A stretch of DNA of 64,000 nt from Pseudoxanthomonas sp. 3HH-4 (lineage in GTDB: Bacteria > Pseudomonadota > Gammaproteobacteria > Xanthomonadales > Xanthomonadaceae): contig NZ_VFPB01000001.1 of NCBI RefSeq assembly GCF_006716465.1, forward strand, positions 840,983-904,982, written 5' to 3'. How positions within the stretch are numbered: position 1 is the stretch's first letter; each line of letters opens with the position of its first letter. The position numbers and the translations under genes were made by a program. Of the stretch, positions 34,721 to 43,180 are shown piece after piece. The notes under the pieces were generated by a model, which worked only from the letters and a program-made list of their open reading frames with translations, was not told the origin of the DNA and made no database searches.

Positions 34721-35193
34721 AGAAGCTACTGCTCGTCGCGGCACTGCCGCTCCTCTTCTCGGCGTGCAAGCAACCGGAACCCCCGGCTGCCGTGACCAAT
34801 CCGGTCGCGTCCACCGAGCCCGCCGGCCAACGGGCGGCGCTGCCGAAAGGCATCGCGCTCAGCGTTCCCTACGCGGTTATCAGCGACGACTGGACCGATG
34901 ACGCCGAGAGCCGCAAGCGGAAGACCGTGATCGAGTTCGAGCGCGCCGATGCGGCTTCGATCGGGCGCGAGATCACTGAAAGCATGATCAAGGCGCGCTA
35001 TCGACTGACGGGCACGTCCGAAGTCCGCGGCGGCGAACGGTTCAACTTCCGCGGCGATCCGGGCGTACGCGTGACCATCCTCGTGCGGCCGCGCGGTGCG
35101 GTCGCGCTGCAGAACGATGCATCGACCGGCAACATCGAGTTCGGCTATAGCGAGCCGCGTGGAGTGCCCGCCGCAGGACAGGAAACCAACTGA
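34717..35193 (+). CDS. Small lipoprotein in LPS cluster (type A)
   Basis: The 158-residue lipoprotein has a signal peptide MKKLLLVAALPLLFSAC (lipidated Cys17) and a Pro/Ala linker (EPPAAVTNPVASTEPAGQ). A compact domain follows: PYAVISDDWTDDAESRKRKT, a helix SIGREITESMIKARYRL and a strand pair RGGERFNFRGDPGVRVTILV. The same plan recurs in the lipoprotein at 46377-46862, so the two look homologous. The ATG overlaps the end of the giant transferase gene (ATGA). It may be an outer-membrane accessory in polysaccharide transport or retention. No family is recognised. Confidence 0.65.
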   Translation: MKKLLLVAALPLLFSACKQPEPPAAVTNPVASTEPAGQRAALPKGIALSVPYAVISDDWTDDAESRKRKTVIEFERADAASIGREITESMIKARYRLTGTSEVRGGERFNFRGDPGVRVTILVRPRGAVALQNDASTGNIEFGYSEPRGVPAAGQETN

Positions 35194-35194
35194 C

Positions 35195-37798
35195 GTGCAG
35201 CCTGGTGGACCAGCCGCCTCCCTGCAGGCATTCCGGTGGCCGGAAGGTTTCCGGTTGCGCGTGCAGGCGTTCCAGTCGAGCAACGTGGCGTTGCGGGCGG
35301 GTCGGGAGCTCATCGAGGAGGGCACGTATCGCTTCCGTGCTTTCCCTCCGGTAGCCATCGATCTGTTCGAAAACTGGACCGACAACCCGGTATCGAACCG
35401 GAGCTGGCAGTGGCACTCGGCCTCGTTCAACTTCATGCCCTGGCTGCTTGCGCTGCACGCGAGCACCGGAGACCAGCGGGCGATCGACCATGCATCGCGC
35501 GGCATCGAATCCTGGCATCAGCGCTTCGTCGCGGTCGATAGCAACTACGAGTTCGCGTGGCATGACCATGCCACCGCCAACCGGCTGATGGGCGTGCTGT
35601 CGTTGCTCTGCCATCTGGAAATGTTTCCCGCCCCGTTCGACCTCGGTTTCCTGCTGCCGGATTTTCTGCGCGCGCATGGCGACAGGTTATGCATGGAGGA
35701 GATGTATTCCCGGCATACGAACCATGGCATTGATCAGTCGCGTGCCCTGTTGCTTTTGGCAACGTGCGCGCCGTGGCTGGAGCATGCCGACCGCTGGCGC
35801 GACGTCGCGATTGCGAGGCTCGAGGACGAACTGGGCCACGCGTTTGCGGCGGACGGTGGACACGTCGAGAACAGCCCTGGCTACCACCAGTTCGTCAGCA
35901 ACCTGTTCACCGACGTCCTTGCCACGTTCGGCGACGCGCTCGAATCCGAATTCCGCGAACGGATGCAGGCGAAGCTCGTCCAAGCGGCCGGTTTCATGGC
36001 GTGGATCGTACGCCCCGACGGATGGCTGCCGCCGATCGGCGACACCGAGTGCAAACCCGCGATCAATGTCTATCACACCCTTGCAGGCACCACCGAGCAC
36101 GCGAATGTGCAATGGGTGTGCACGCGGGGACGTGAGGGGCTCAGGCCGGAAGGCTGGAGCAGGACGTTTCCGGATGCTGGCTACTTCATCGCTCGCAGCG
36201 ATTGGCAGGACGAAGCGGGGTTGCCGGCGGACGCCCGTCACCTGGTGTTCCGGTGCGGCCGGGTGTCGGGATACCACCGGCATGACGACGACCTCTCTGT
36301 GACGCTCTGGTGGGGCTCCGACTGGCTCCTGGATGGAGGAGCGTACGCCTATGTCGAGGAGCACCCGGTCCGGCGGTACCTGCGCTCGAAATGGGGACAC
36401 AATGTCGTCGTGGTCGACGATGGCGACTATGCATGGGCACGACCGGGCGCAGGTGCATCCGGCAGTCTTGCCCAGATTGACCGCAATCCCGCCAGACCCG
36501 TCGTCAAGGGGGAGACCCGATCGTATCCAGGCCTCAGCGCCTCCCGTGAGATCGCCGTCGAAAGTGACGGGATGCGCTTCGAGGTGACGGACCAGTTGTT
36601 CGCAACGGAAGGCGACAGTGCTGTCCGGAAGTTCGCCAGCCTGTGGCACGTTCCGGCCGGCAAGACGATCAGCATTGAGGGACAGTCAGTGCGGATCTCC
36701 GATTCCGCCTTCATGCGTGAGTTGCATATTCGTAACCTCGGCATCGATTTCGACCGCATCCATGTCCTGGAGGCGTTCCCCAACGACGAGGCTCCGGTCT
36801 ACTCTAAGGAGCTCAACAAGTTCGAACGGTGCAAGCTCATCGTGTTTGAGCGATCCTGCGCGCGATTCGAAAGCCGGCTGGAGTTCCAGCTCCGGGACAA
36901 GAGGCCTGAGCATCGCGACGTCGGCAACCTCCATTCGAGGGCGCGGGGCTTGCTGCGTGGCTATGCTCTCGCCCCCGCTGCTTGGTGGCCCCCGCAGGGC
37001 ACGCATCATGCGCGCAAGATCAGTGCAAGGTTCGCGCAGGCGGGCAAGGAAGGCGTGACAGGCCCCGCTTTGGTGGAGGAACTGCTTGCCATGGCGCTGG
37101 TCAGGCAAGGCCGCCACAAACCGACCCTGCACCTGTCCAACATGGGTTATCCGGATGCCGGCTTGATCGAGCCGAGACTGCGGGCGACGATGCGCATGTT
37201 TCCGGCGGGCGAGGTCTACCTGCCAGCGCCGGTGCAGCGCGTGATCCGAGACTGGTCGGAGACCGAGCGGCAGCTGTTCGTCGATGCCGTACACCTGCTT
37301 CACGCGCGGGTGAAACCGGGAGCCGACATGTTCAACAGCTTGGTCAACAGCAGTCAGGGCCATCTCCAGGACGTATTCTGGCGGGGCGACGAGAACGCCA
37401 TACGCCTCCTCGTGTTGCGGGATCCAGTGGATGCGGCGTTAAGCGCGATGGCGAGCACCCGTCCCGCTGAGGGCTGGCGCGATCATGCGGACGCCGCGGC
37501 GGCAGTCGTTCGCCAGGTCGAGCGGCTGGAGAGATTCGCCGCGTGGACGGCGAAACAGAACTTCGCGCTGATATTCCGTATCGAGGACTTCATCAGCGAG
37601 CCAGCGCCTGTACTTGAGGAAATCGGGAGACTGAGCCACTCGCCGGTCGATCTCCGGAAGCTGGCGTCGCTTCCCCGGATGCAGCATGGTCCGGCAGCGC
37701 AGTCCGACGCGGAGTTGGCCGCCCTGCACGGCGTTCCCGTGCGTGAGATGCTGCGCGAACGTCTGGCCACTGTCACAGCGTCGCTCAGCTATGCATAG
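35195..37798 (+). CDS. Heparinase II/III-like lyase fused to a sulfotransferase-like domain
   Basis: The 867-residue protein starts at GTG 35195, directly after the preceding stop. Residues about 40-330 form the alpha/alpha toroid and 340-600 the beta-sandwich of heparinase II/III polysaccharide lyases. Catalytic-type residues are present: Asn176-His177 (TNHGIDQSRALLLLA), Tyr230 (ENSPGYHQF) and His361/His363 (YHRHDDDLSVTLWW). Residues about 625-860 look like a sulfotransferase: TLHLSNMGYPDAG in place of the 5'-phosphosulfate loop, and LVLRDPVDAALSAM (about 740) as the 3'-phosphate site. The 5' loop lacks the usual Lys and Ser/Thr pair, so catalysis by this part is doubtful. No signal peptide is seen, so it appears cytoplasmic. 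Lyases of this fold cleave uronate glycosidic bonds, which fits a ManNAcA-containing glycan. Confidence 0.78.
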   Translation: MQPGGPAASLQAFRWPEGFRLRVQAFQSSNVALRAGRELIEEGTYRFRAFPPVAIDLFENWTDNPVSNRSWQWHSASFNFMPWLLALHASTGDQRAIDHASRGIESWHQRFVAVDSNYEFAWHDHATANRLMGVLSLLCHLEMFPAPFDLGFLLPDFLRAHGDRLCMEEMYSRHTNHGIDQSRALLLLATCAPWLEHADRWRDVAIARLEDELGHAFAADGGHVENSPGYHQFVSNLFTDVLATFGDALESEFRERMQAKLVQAAGFMAWIVRPDGWLPPIGDTECKPAINVYHTLAGTTEHANVQWVCTRGREGLRPEGWSRTFPDAGYFIARSDWQDEAGLPADARHLVFRCGRVSGYHRHDDDLSVTLWWGSDWLLDGGAYAYVEEHPVRRYLRSKWGHNVVVVDDGDYAWARPGAGASGSLAQIDRNPARPVVKGETRSYPGLSASREIAVESDGMRFEVTDQLFATEGDSAVRKFASLWHVPAGKTISIEGQSVRISDSAFMRELHIRNLGIDFDRIHVLEAFPNDEAPVYSKELNKFERCKLIVFERSCARFESRLEFQLRDKRPEHRDVGNLHSRARGLLRGYALAPAAWWPPQGTHHARKISARFAQAGKEGVTGPALVEELLAMALVRQGRHKPTLHLSNMGYPDAGLIEPRLRATMRMFPAGEVYLPAPVQRVIRDWSETERQLFVDAVHLLHARVKPGADMFNSLVNSSQGHLQDVFWRGDENAIRLLVLRDPVDAALSAMASTRPAEGWRDHADAAAAVVRQVERLERFAAWTAKQNFALIFRIEDFISEPAPVLEEIGRLSHSPVDLRKLASLPRMQHGPAAQSDAELAALHGVPVREMLRERLATVTASLSYA

Positions 37799-37890
37799 TT
37801 TTTTTCAAGCGGCGGTCGCAGGCGACGACCGCGTGTCCCGGCAAGCACCACGATGCGTCGCGCGGCGGCCCATCTAGGAGTTGAATAGAG

Positions 37891-39060
37891 ATGCGAATCA
37901 GATCACTCGCTGACGGCGTGATCACGCCGGCGGAGTCCGCGCTCGCGGCGTTGACCGCGCAGGCCAGCCGTACCACGGACCTTCCGTTCCTGTTGAACTA
38001 CGCGCCCGTCGCGGAGATGAATCCATTCCAGCGGCTGTTGTACTGCCGTGCATCGGACGAGGGATTCGCCCTGGTTCCGGCGACCAGCTTCGATCAGGTG
38101 GCGCCGGTCAGCTGGGCGGGTCGTTCCGTCGTGCACCTGCATTGGCTGGCTTCGGTCCTGTCCGGGGCGCAGACCATGGAGGAGGCGCGTGATCGCATTG
38201 CGGCGTTCCGCGCCCGTCTGGGGATGTGGCGGGCGGCCGGCCATCGCATCGTCTGGAGCATGCACAACGTGCTGCCGCACGACTGCGCGATGCCAGAGGC
38301 CGAAGTCCAGCTGCGGGAAGTGATCGTGGGGCAGGCCGATGCTGTGCATATCCTGTCCAAGGCATCCGGCGATGAGGCCCGCCAGTATTTCACCCTGCCG
38401 GACGAGAAGACCTTCCATCTGCCCCATCCTTCCTATGAAGGATGGTATGCCGACGTCGGCGACAGGATGACGGCGCGCATGGATCTCGGGCTCGCGGCGG
38501 ACGAGTTCGTCTTCGTCGCGTTCGGATCGATGCAGCGCTACAAGGGGTTGAACGATCTGGTCGACGCATTTGTGGAACTCAAGTGCCGCCACCCGCACCG
38601 CCGTTTCCAGCTGATCCTCGCGGGCAAGGTGGTGGACAAGGAATTCCATGCCGAAATCATCGCCAAGTGCGAACCGGTCTCCGGGACGCGGGTGATCGCC
38701 AGCGCGATGGAAGAACGCCAGGTCCAGACATTGATGCGGGGGGCGGATGTTTCCGTTGCCCCCTACCGGAGGACGCTCAACTCCGGTGTCGCATTGCTCT
38801 CGAGCACGTTCCGTTGCCCGCTGGTCGCACCGCGCGCGGGCGGCCTGGCAGAGCTGTTCGCCGCCGATCCGCATCTGCTCTACGGCGGCGGGGAGGGAGA
38901 CCGGCTGGTGGATGCGATGGAGCGCGCCATGACCTACGTGCCCAGGCAGGACGTCTTCGACCGGATCCTGGAGGAGCATCGCCCGGAGCGGATATCAAGG
39001 AAGTTCTTCGACGAAGTACGCAACAGATTCTTCGCGGGCATGGAGGGAGGTGAGGGATGA
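37891..39060 (+). CDS. Glycosyltransferase, GT4/GT1-like
   Basis: The 389-residue GT-B protein contains VSWAGRSVVHLHWLASVLSG and HRIVWSMHNVLPHD in the N-terminal half, and then FVFVAFGSMQRYKGLNDLVDA, FQLILAGKVVDKEFH, DVSVAPYRRTLNSG and APRAGGLAELF in the donor-binding half. This W-x-H-N style is common in bacterial polysaccharide transferases. AGGAGTTGAATAGAG lies before ATG 37891. A gap of about 90 bases separates it from the lyase fusion, the largest break in this operon. Its last 4 bases overlap the next transferase gene. The sugar specificity is unknown. Confidence 0.75.
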   Translation: MRIRSLADGVITPAESALAALTAQASRTTDLPFLLNYAPVAEMNPFQRLLYCRASDEGFALVPATSFDQVAPVSWAGRSVVHLHWLASVLSGAQTMEEARDRIAAFRARLGMWRAAGHRIVWSMHNVLPHDCAMPEAEVQLREVIVGQADAVHILSKASGDEARQYFTLPDEKTFHLPHPSYEGWYADVGDRMTARMDLGLAADEFVFVAFGSMQRYKGLNDLVDAFVELKCRHPHRRFQLILAGKVVDKEFHAEIIAKCEPVSGTRVIASAMEERQVQTLMRGADVSVAPYRRTLNSGVALLSSTFRCPLVAPRAGGLAELFAADPHLLYGGGEGDRLVDAMERAMTYVPRQDVFDRILEEHRPERISRKFFDEVRNRFFAGMEGGEG

Positions 39061-42000
39061 GCCAGCAGGCAAACGAGGCGGTTTCCGCACCTGGAGCGCA
39101 TGCGCGCGTCGCCACCTTCGATGTAAAGGCGTTCGAGCATTACAGGTTCCGCATCGATGCGGTTGACCAGGCGGATGCCGCGAACGCGCGCGGCCTGGTC
39201 GGCAAGCTGGAGTTCCTGGCGGCCGATGGCAGGACGCTGGCGGCACCTGCCGACGGCAGCATCAGGACGGACCGGCACGGCACGGTGGTATACCTACCTA
39301 CCCACGCCGGCGACGATGCGGCTCCGTGGTCGGAGAACCGGGTGACCGCGCCAGCGGAATCGGTTCAGGTGCGCGTGACCGTCAGGAACTGGAAGTGCTC
39401 TCCCCAGGTCGTCATTGCCGGCGCGCTCGAGATGAGGCACGAATCGGTGCCCGAGCTCTTCTCTGACACGTTCCCCGTCAGGGGCGGCGTGCCCTACCGG
39501 CTGGATCTCGTACTCAGCGATGCAGCCAAGGTGGATCGTGCCGCGCTCGTGATCGTGCAGTACCTCACCGCGGCCGGGGCGGCAGTCCCCGGTCCGTACC
39601 CGGGCTGTCTGGTATCGGACCAGTTCGGGCACTACCGCTACCTGAGCGCCAATACGCGGGGTGCACTGACCAGGATCCTGTTGGGCGTGCCGGCGGATGC
39701 AGCCACCCTGCGCCTTACGGTACGGCGCTGGCGCAGCCAGAACGATGCCCTCGAACTGACGGCGCCGCCCATCATCGAACTCGACGTGCCGGCCACAATG
39801 GTCGCGCCGGAGTGGGACATGCTGCCGACCTCGGGTTGGAGCGCACCCTATCCGCTGCCTGAAGAGGGGGCAGGCCTGATGGACCTCTCGCTGGTGCGTG
39901 GCGCCAACCTGTCGTCCGACGAAGCCATCCCTGCGATGGCGGCGCAGTTCCTCGATGCGGCCGGTATTCCGATTCCCGTGCTGCTGAACGATCTGGACGG
40001 CGTGGAGCGGCAGACGTTGCCGTTGTCGGCACCCGATCACGAGGGAAGGAGCCACGCCTTTCTATGGCGTCCGGAGGCGGCGGTCTCGATCAGGCTGGGT
40101 ACTGCAGGCGCCACCACGCGTTATGTGCTCGTCCGGAACGATCTGCGCGCGCGCAATGTGATCGACCAACCGATGTTGCACGCCGGCTATACCGTGCTGC
40201 TCCCCGGCGAGCACACGGAGGCACGATGCAATGCTTCCCCGCGCTGGTCGGCCGGGGTCACGGTGGATGCGTTCATGTCCGTTCAGGCAGTGCGTCGCGC
40301 GTTGTCGCTGCAGATCGCCTTCCAGGATGCGACAGGAAAAGCACTGAATCCCAAGGGTACGATGACGAATACCGACGGTACGACTGTCATTTACTCGGAC
40401 AGCAGCGTTTTCGTAACGCTGCCGGATCTCCCTACGGGCAGCCCTGGACTTGTGCATGCCAACGCCACGCTCCGGTTGCTGCCACCGCCGGGCACGGCGA
40501 CGCTGACGGTCAGGATGTCCGGCCCGGAGTCGCGGGTTCTGGTCGCCGCCCTGCGGATGCGCGGCTTTGATGCGATGCACGAAGACCGCATGTCTCCGGA
40601 CGCTGTGGCCGATCTCCTGCCACTGGAAGAGCAGTCCGTCGAGAGTGCTCGCTTGCTCGCACGCCAACTGCAGGGCCGATACCCGCAAGAGCTTAGGGTC
40701 CAAACTCATTTGCTGGATGCTTTTCGGCGACTGGGCGAGATCGATGACATCGAGCGCGTGGCGCGCCAGGCACTCGCCACCAGCGGTACGGCCACGGCCA
40801 AGCTGCGGCTGAAGGCCCGCGTGGCCTTAGGGTCCATCCAAGAACTGGACACCGGTTGGCTGCCTATGGTGGGCATGGCGCCGCCGAGGAATGCCTTGTC
40901 GGCACTGCCCCAAGAGGGCGCGCTGCGCGTGGCCCACCTGTTCAAGACCACGGTCCCGGTCGAGAACACGGGTGGGGCCATCCGTTGCCTGAACATCGTC
41001 AACTTCCAGCGGAAAGCAGGCATGCTGCCGCTTGTGGTCACGCCTCTGGGCTATCCCGCCCGCGGAGGTTCCGGTACGCCCTGGGAGAAGGAACTGATCG
41101 ATCAGGTGCCGTACTTCCGCTTGAACTGCGTCGGGAACGATGAGCTCCGTGTGGTTCCCACTCCCGTGCAGCTCGACTTCACCGCCATGCTGACCACGCG
41201 TCTGCTCGTGCAGGAAGGCGTCGACGTCATACAGGCCAGTTCCGGCTACCGCGGCTATGAACAGGCATTGGTCGGTCTGTCGGTATCCAGGGCGTTGGGC
41301 GTGCCCTTCGTCTATGAAGTCCGGTCGTACCACGAGCACACCTGGCGCGCGCTTTCGGATTGGGTGCTGGATGCGCCACACACTCGCCGGCGTATCGAGC
41401 AGGAGAACCGCTGCATGCGGGAAGCGGATGCCGTGGTGACGATCTGCGAGACCATGAAGGCAGGGCTCGTGGAGCGGGGCATTCCGCCGGAAAAGGTTTT
41501 CGTGGTGCCCAATAGTGTCGATCTCGAGCACTTCGCCACACCAGCGCAGGAGTCCGTGGATGCGCTGCGCGGGAGTCTGGGCCTGGGGCAGGGCCCAGTT
41601 GTGGGTTACATCTCCAATGTATCCATGCGCGAGGGACATCATGTGCTACTGCGCGCGGTGGCGCAGGCGCACGCGCAAGGCGTTGCCATCCAGTGCCTCG
41701 TTGTGGGCAAGGGCCGGGAGCTGGTCCAACTGCGTCGCCTGGCCCAGGAACTGGGCATTCAATCGTCCGTTTTCTTTACAGGTGAGGTCCCTCACGAGCA
41801 GATTTCCGCCTACTACAGCCTCATCGACATCTTCGTGGTTCCTCGGGTCACCGACTTCGCCAGCGACTACGTCACGCCGATGAAACCCTTCGAGGCTATG
41901 GCCATGCGACGGCCGCTGGTGGTGAGCGATCGCCCGGCCCTGATCGAGATCGTGGGAGAGAACGAAGAGCGCGGACTGATCTTCCCGGCTGGCGATCACG

Positions 42001-42191
42001 TCGCGCTTGCTCAAAGGTTGGTGGAACTCGTCTGTGAGCCGGTGCGCGCCGAGGCCATCGTGAAGGCGGCTAGGGAGTGGATTGAGACTTCCCGCTCGTG
42101 GGCCGGTACCATCAAGACCTACGAGAACGTCTATGCGTTCGCCCGCCAGCGGGCGGCCGCACGCCGGCGGGATGTCGGGGCACAGGGCTGA
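39057..42191 (+). CDS. Glycosyltransferase with N-terminal tandem beta-sandwich-like modules
   Basis: The 1,044-residue protein has two parts. Residues about 18-510 contain roughly four related modules of 110-120 residues, each with strands such as HYRFRIDAV, YRLDLVL or VTVDAF at the start, and ending with a pattern VQVRVTVRNW, LRLTVRRW or LTVRMSG. After a short helical link (SARLLARQLQGRYPQELRVQ), residues about 620-1035 form a GT4 transferase: HLFKTTVPVENTGGAIRCLN, VPFVYEVRSYHEHTW, VPNSVDLEHF, GYISNVSMREGHHVLLRA, and donor-site YVTPMKPFEAMAMRRPLV with the EX7E-type region. The modules resemble carbohydrate-binding domains and may hold the growing glycan. One similar module occurs in the giant transferase. 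Confidence 0.75.
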   Translation: MSQQANEAVSAPGAHARVATFDVKAFEHYRFRIDAVDQADAANARGLVGKLEFLAADGRTLAAPADGSIRTDRHGTVVYLPTHAGDDAAPWSENRVTAPAESVQVRVTVRNWKCSPQVVIAGALEMRHESVPELFSDTFPVRGGVPYRLDLVLSDAAKVDRAALVIVQYLTAAGAAVPGPYPGCLVSDQFGHYRYLSANTRGALTRILLGVPADAATLRLTVRRWRSQNDALELTAPPIIELDVPATMVAPEWDMLPTSGWSAPYPLPEEGAGLMDLSLVRGANLSSDEAIPAMAAQFLDAAGIPIPVLLNDLDGVERQTLPLSAPDHEGRSHAFLWRPEAAVSIRLGTAGATTRYVLVRNDLRARNVIDQPMLHAGYTVLLPGEHTEARCNASPRWSAGVTVDAFMSVQAVRRALSLQIAFQDATGKALNPKGTMTNTDGTTVIYSDSSVFVTLPDLPTGSPGLVHANATLRLLPPPGTATLTVRMSGPESRVLVAALRMRGFDAMHEDRMSPDAVADLLPLEEQSVESARLLARQLQGRYPQELRVQTHLLDAFRRLGEIDDIERVARQALATSGTATAKLRLKARVALGSIQELDTGWLPMVGMAPPRNALSALPQEGALRVAHLFKTTVPVENTGGAIRCLNIVNFQRKAGMLPLVVTPLGYPARGGSGTPWEKELIDQVPYFRLNCVGNDELRVVPTPVQLDFTAMLTTRLLVQEGVDVIQASSGYRGYEQALVGLSVSRALGVPFVYEVRSYHEHTWRALSDWVLDAPHTRRRIEQENRCMREADAVVTICETMKAGLVERGIPPEKVFVVPNSVDLEHFATPAQESVDALRGSLGLGQGPVVGYISNVSMREGHHVLLRAVAQAHAQGVAIQCLVVGKGRELVQLRRLAQELGIQSSVFFTGEVPHEQISAYYSLIDIFVVPRVTDFASDYVTPMKPFEAMAMRRPLVVSDRPALIEIVGENEERGLIFPAGDHVALAQRLVELVCEPVRAEAIVKAAREWIETSRSWAGTIKTYENVYAFARQRAAARRRDVGAQG

Positions 42192-42193
42192 GG

Positions 42194-43180
42194 ATGCAGC
42201 ATTTCGTCTGCATCGGGCACGCCAAATGCGGCACCACGCTGCTGGACAGCGTGTTCCGTCAGTCACGCCTCATGGGGACGCCTGCGGAGACCAAGGAAAT
42301 CAAGTTCTTCCTGCCGCGCTTCTTTCCACAGGAGGCGGCCCACGAACGTTATCTGGAAAAGTTCGTAACGGCGGACGGCCAACGTCCCGCCGCGGCCACC
42401 TTCGAAGCCTCGCCGCAGTACAGCCACCAGCCGGAGGAGATCCTTCGTGCAGTGCTGGAGAACATCAAACGCACACTGCCGCACGCCAGGATCGTTATCT
42501 GCTTCAGGCACCCGGTCCTGCGGGCCTATTCGCACTACATCCATAACCTGCACACATTCGCACTGTATGGAGAGGGCGTGTTTTCGCCCCGGGCCGACTT
42601 GCTCCGCAAGCCTTGCAGGATTAGCTTCGAGGAAGCCTTGGCGGGCACGTCCAGGCTGCAGGTCAATTACGCGACGACGCTGCGTCTTGCCTACGAAGTG
42701 ATGGGGCGGGAGAGCGTGGCGCTATTCTTTCTGGAAGAAGATGGGAAGCGGCTAGGAGACTGGTCGCGGCGGCATATAGGTCAGCAGGTGTCTGATGAAG
42801 TCGCGCCGATTGCCGAAAGGGTAGGCGCCGTTTTTGTGCGGCGTCCAGTCCCGAACTACCTGATCTCAGAGGGTGTACTCCATGCTTTTGGTTCCCAGCC
42901 CGGGGAGTACGTACGATACGAAGATGGAGATCATGACCGTCTTCAGTTGGTCCTTCGTGCCCGTGATCGCTGGACGCTCGAACTACTTGGTCAGGAGTCT
43001 GCTCGCTTGGCGCGCGACTACTTCCAGGCTGATATGCGAGCTTGCGCAACATTGAGTGACGACGAAAACTTCCTTAACTACCTTTCTTGTTTCCCCAATG
43101 ATCAGTTTGCGGAAGTCACTTCACTTGAAACTCTCTGCACGCTACATGACATCAACGTGCCGCCTTATGTCCGGCCATGA
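42194..43180 (+). CDS. Sulfotransferase
   Basis: The 328-residue PAPS-dependent sulfotransferase has the 5'-phosphosulfate loop GHAKCGTTLLDS at residues 8-19 (Lys11). The 3'-phosphate site is Arg105...Ser113 in CFRHPVLRAYSHY. HNLHTFALYGEG and ALAGTSRLQVNYATTL follow. It should transfer sulfate from PAPS to a hydroxyl or amine of the glycan. I start at ATG 42194 (AGGATG context); upstream codons lie inside the previous gene. It begins 2 bases after the stop of the large transferase and overlaps the second heparinase gene by 4 bases. From about 42.7 kb on, AT-rich codons become frequent, unlike the preceding genes. Confidence 0.83.
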   Translation: MQHFVCIGHAKCGTTLLDSVFRQSRLMGTPAETKEIKFFLPRFFPQEAAHERYLEKFVTADGQRPAAATFEASPQYSHQPEEILRAVLENIKRTLPHARIVICFRHPVLRAYSHYIHNLHTFALYGEGVFSPRADLLRKPCRISFEEALAGTSRLQVNYATTLRLAYEVMGRESVALFFLEEDGKRLGDWSRRHIGQQVSDEVAPIAERVGAVFVRRPVPNYLISEGVLHAFGSQPGEYVRYEDGDHDRLQLVLRARDRWTLELLGQESARLARDYFQADMRACATLSDDENFLNYLSCFPNDQFAEVTSLETLCTLHDINVPPYVRP

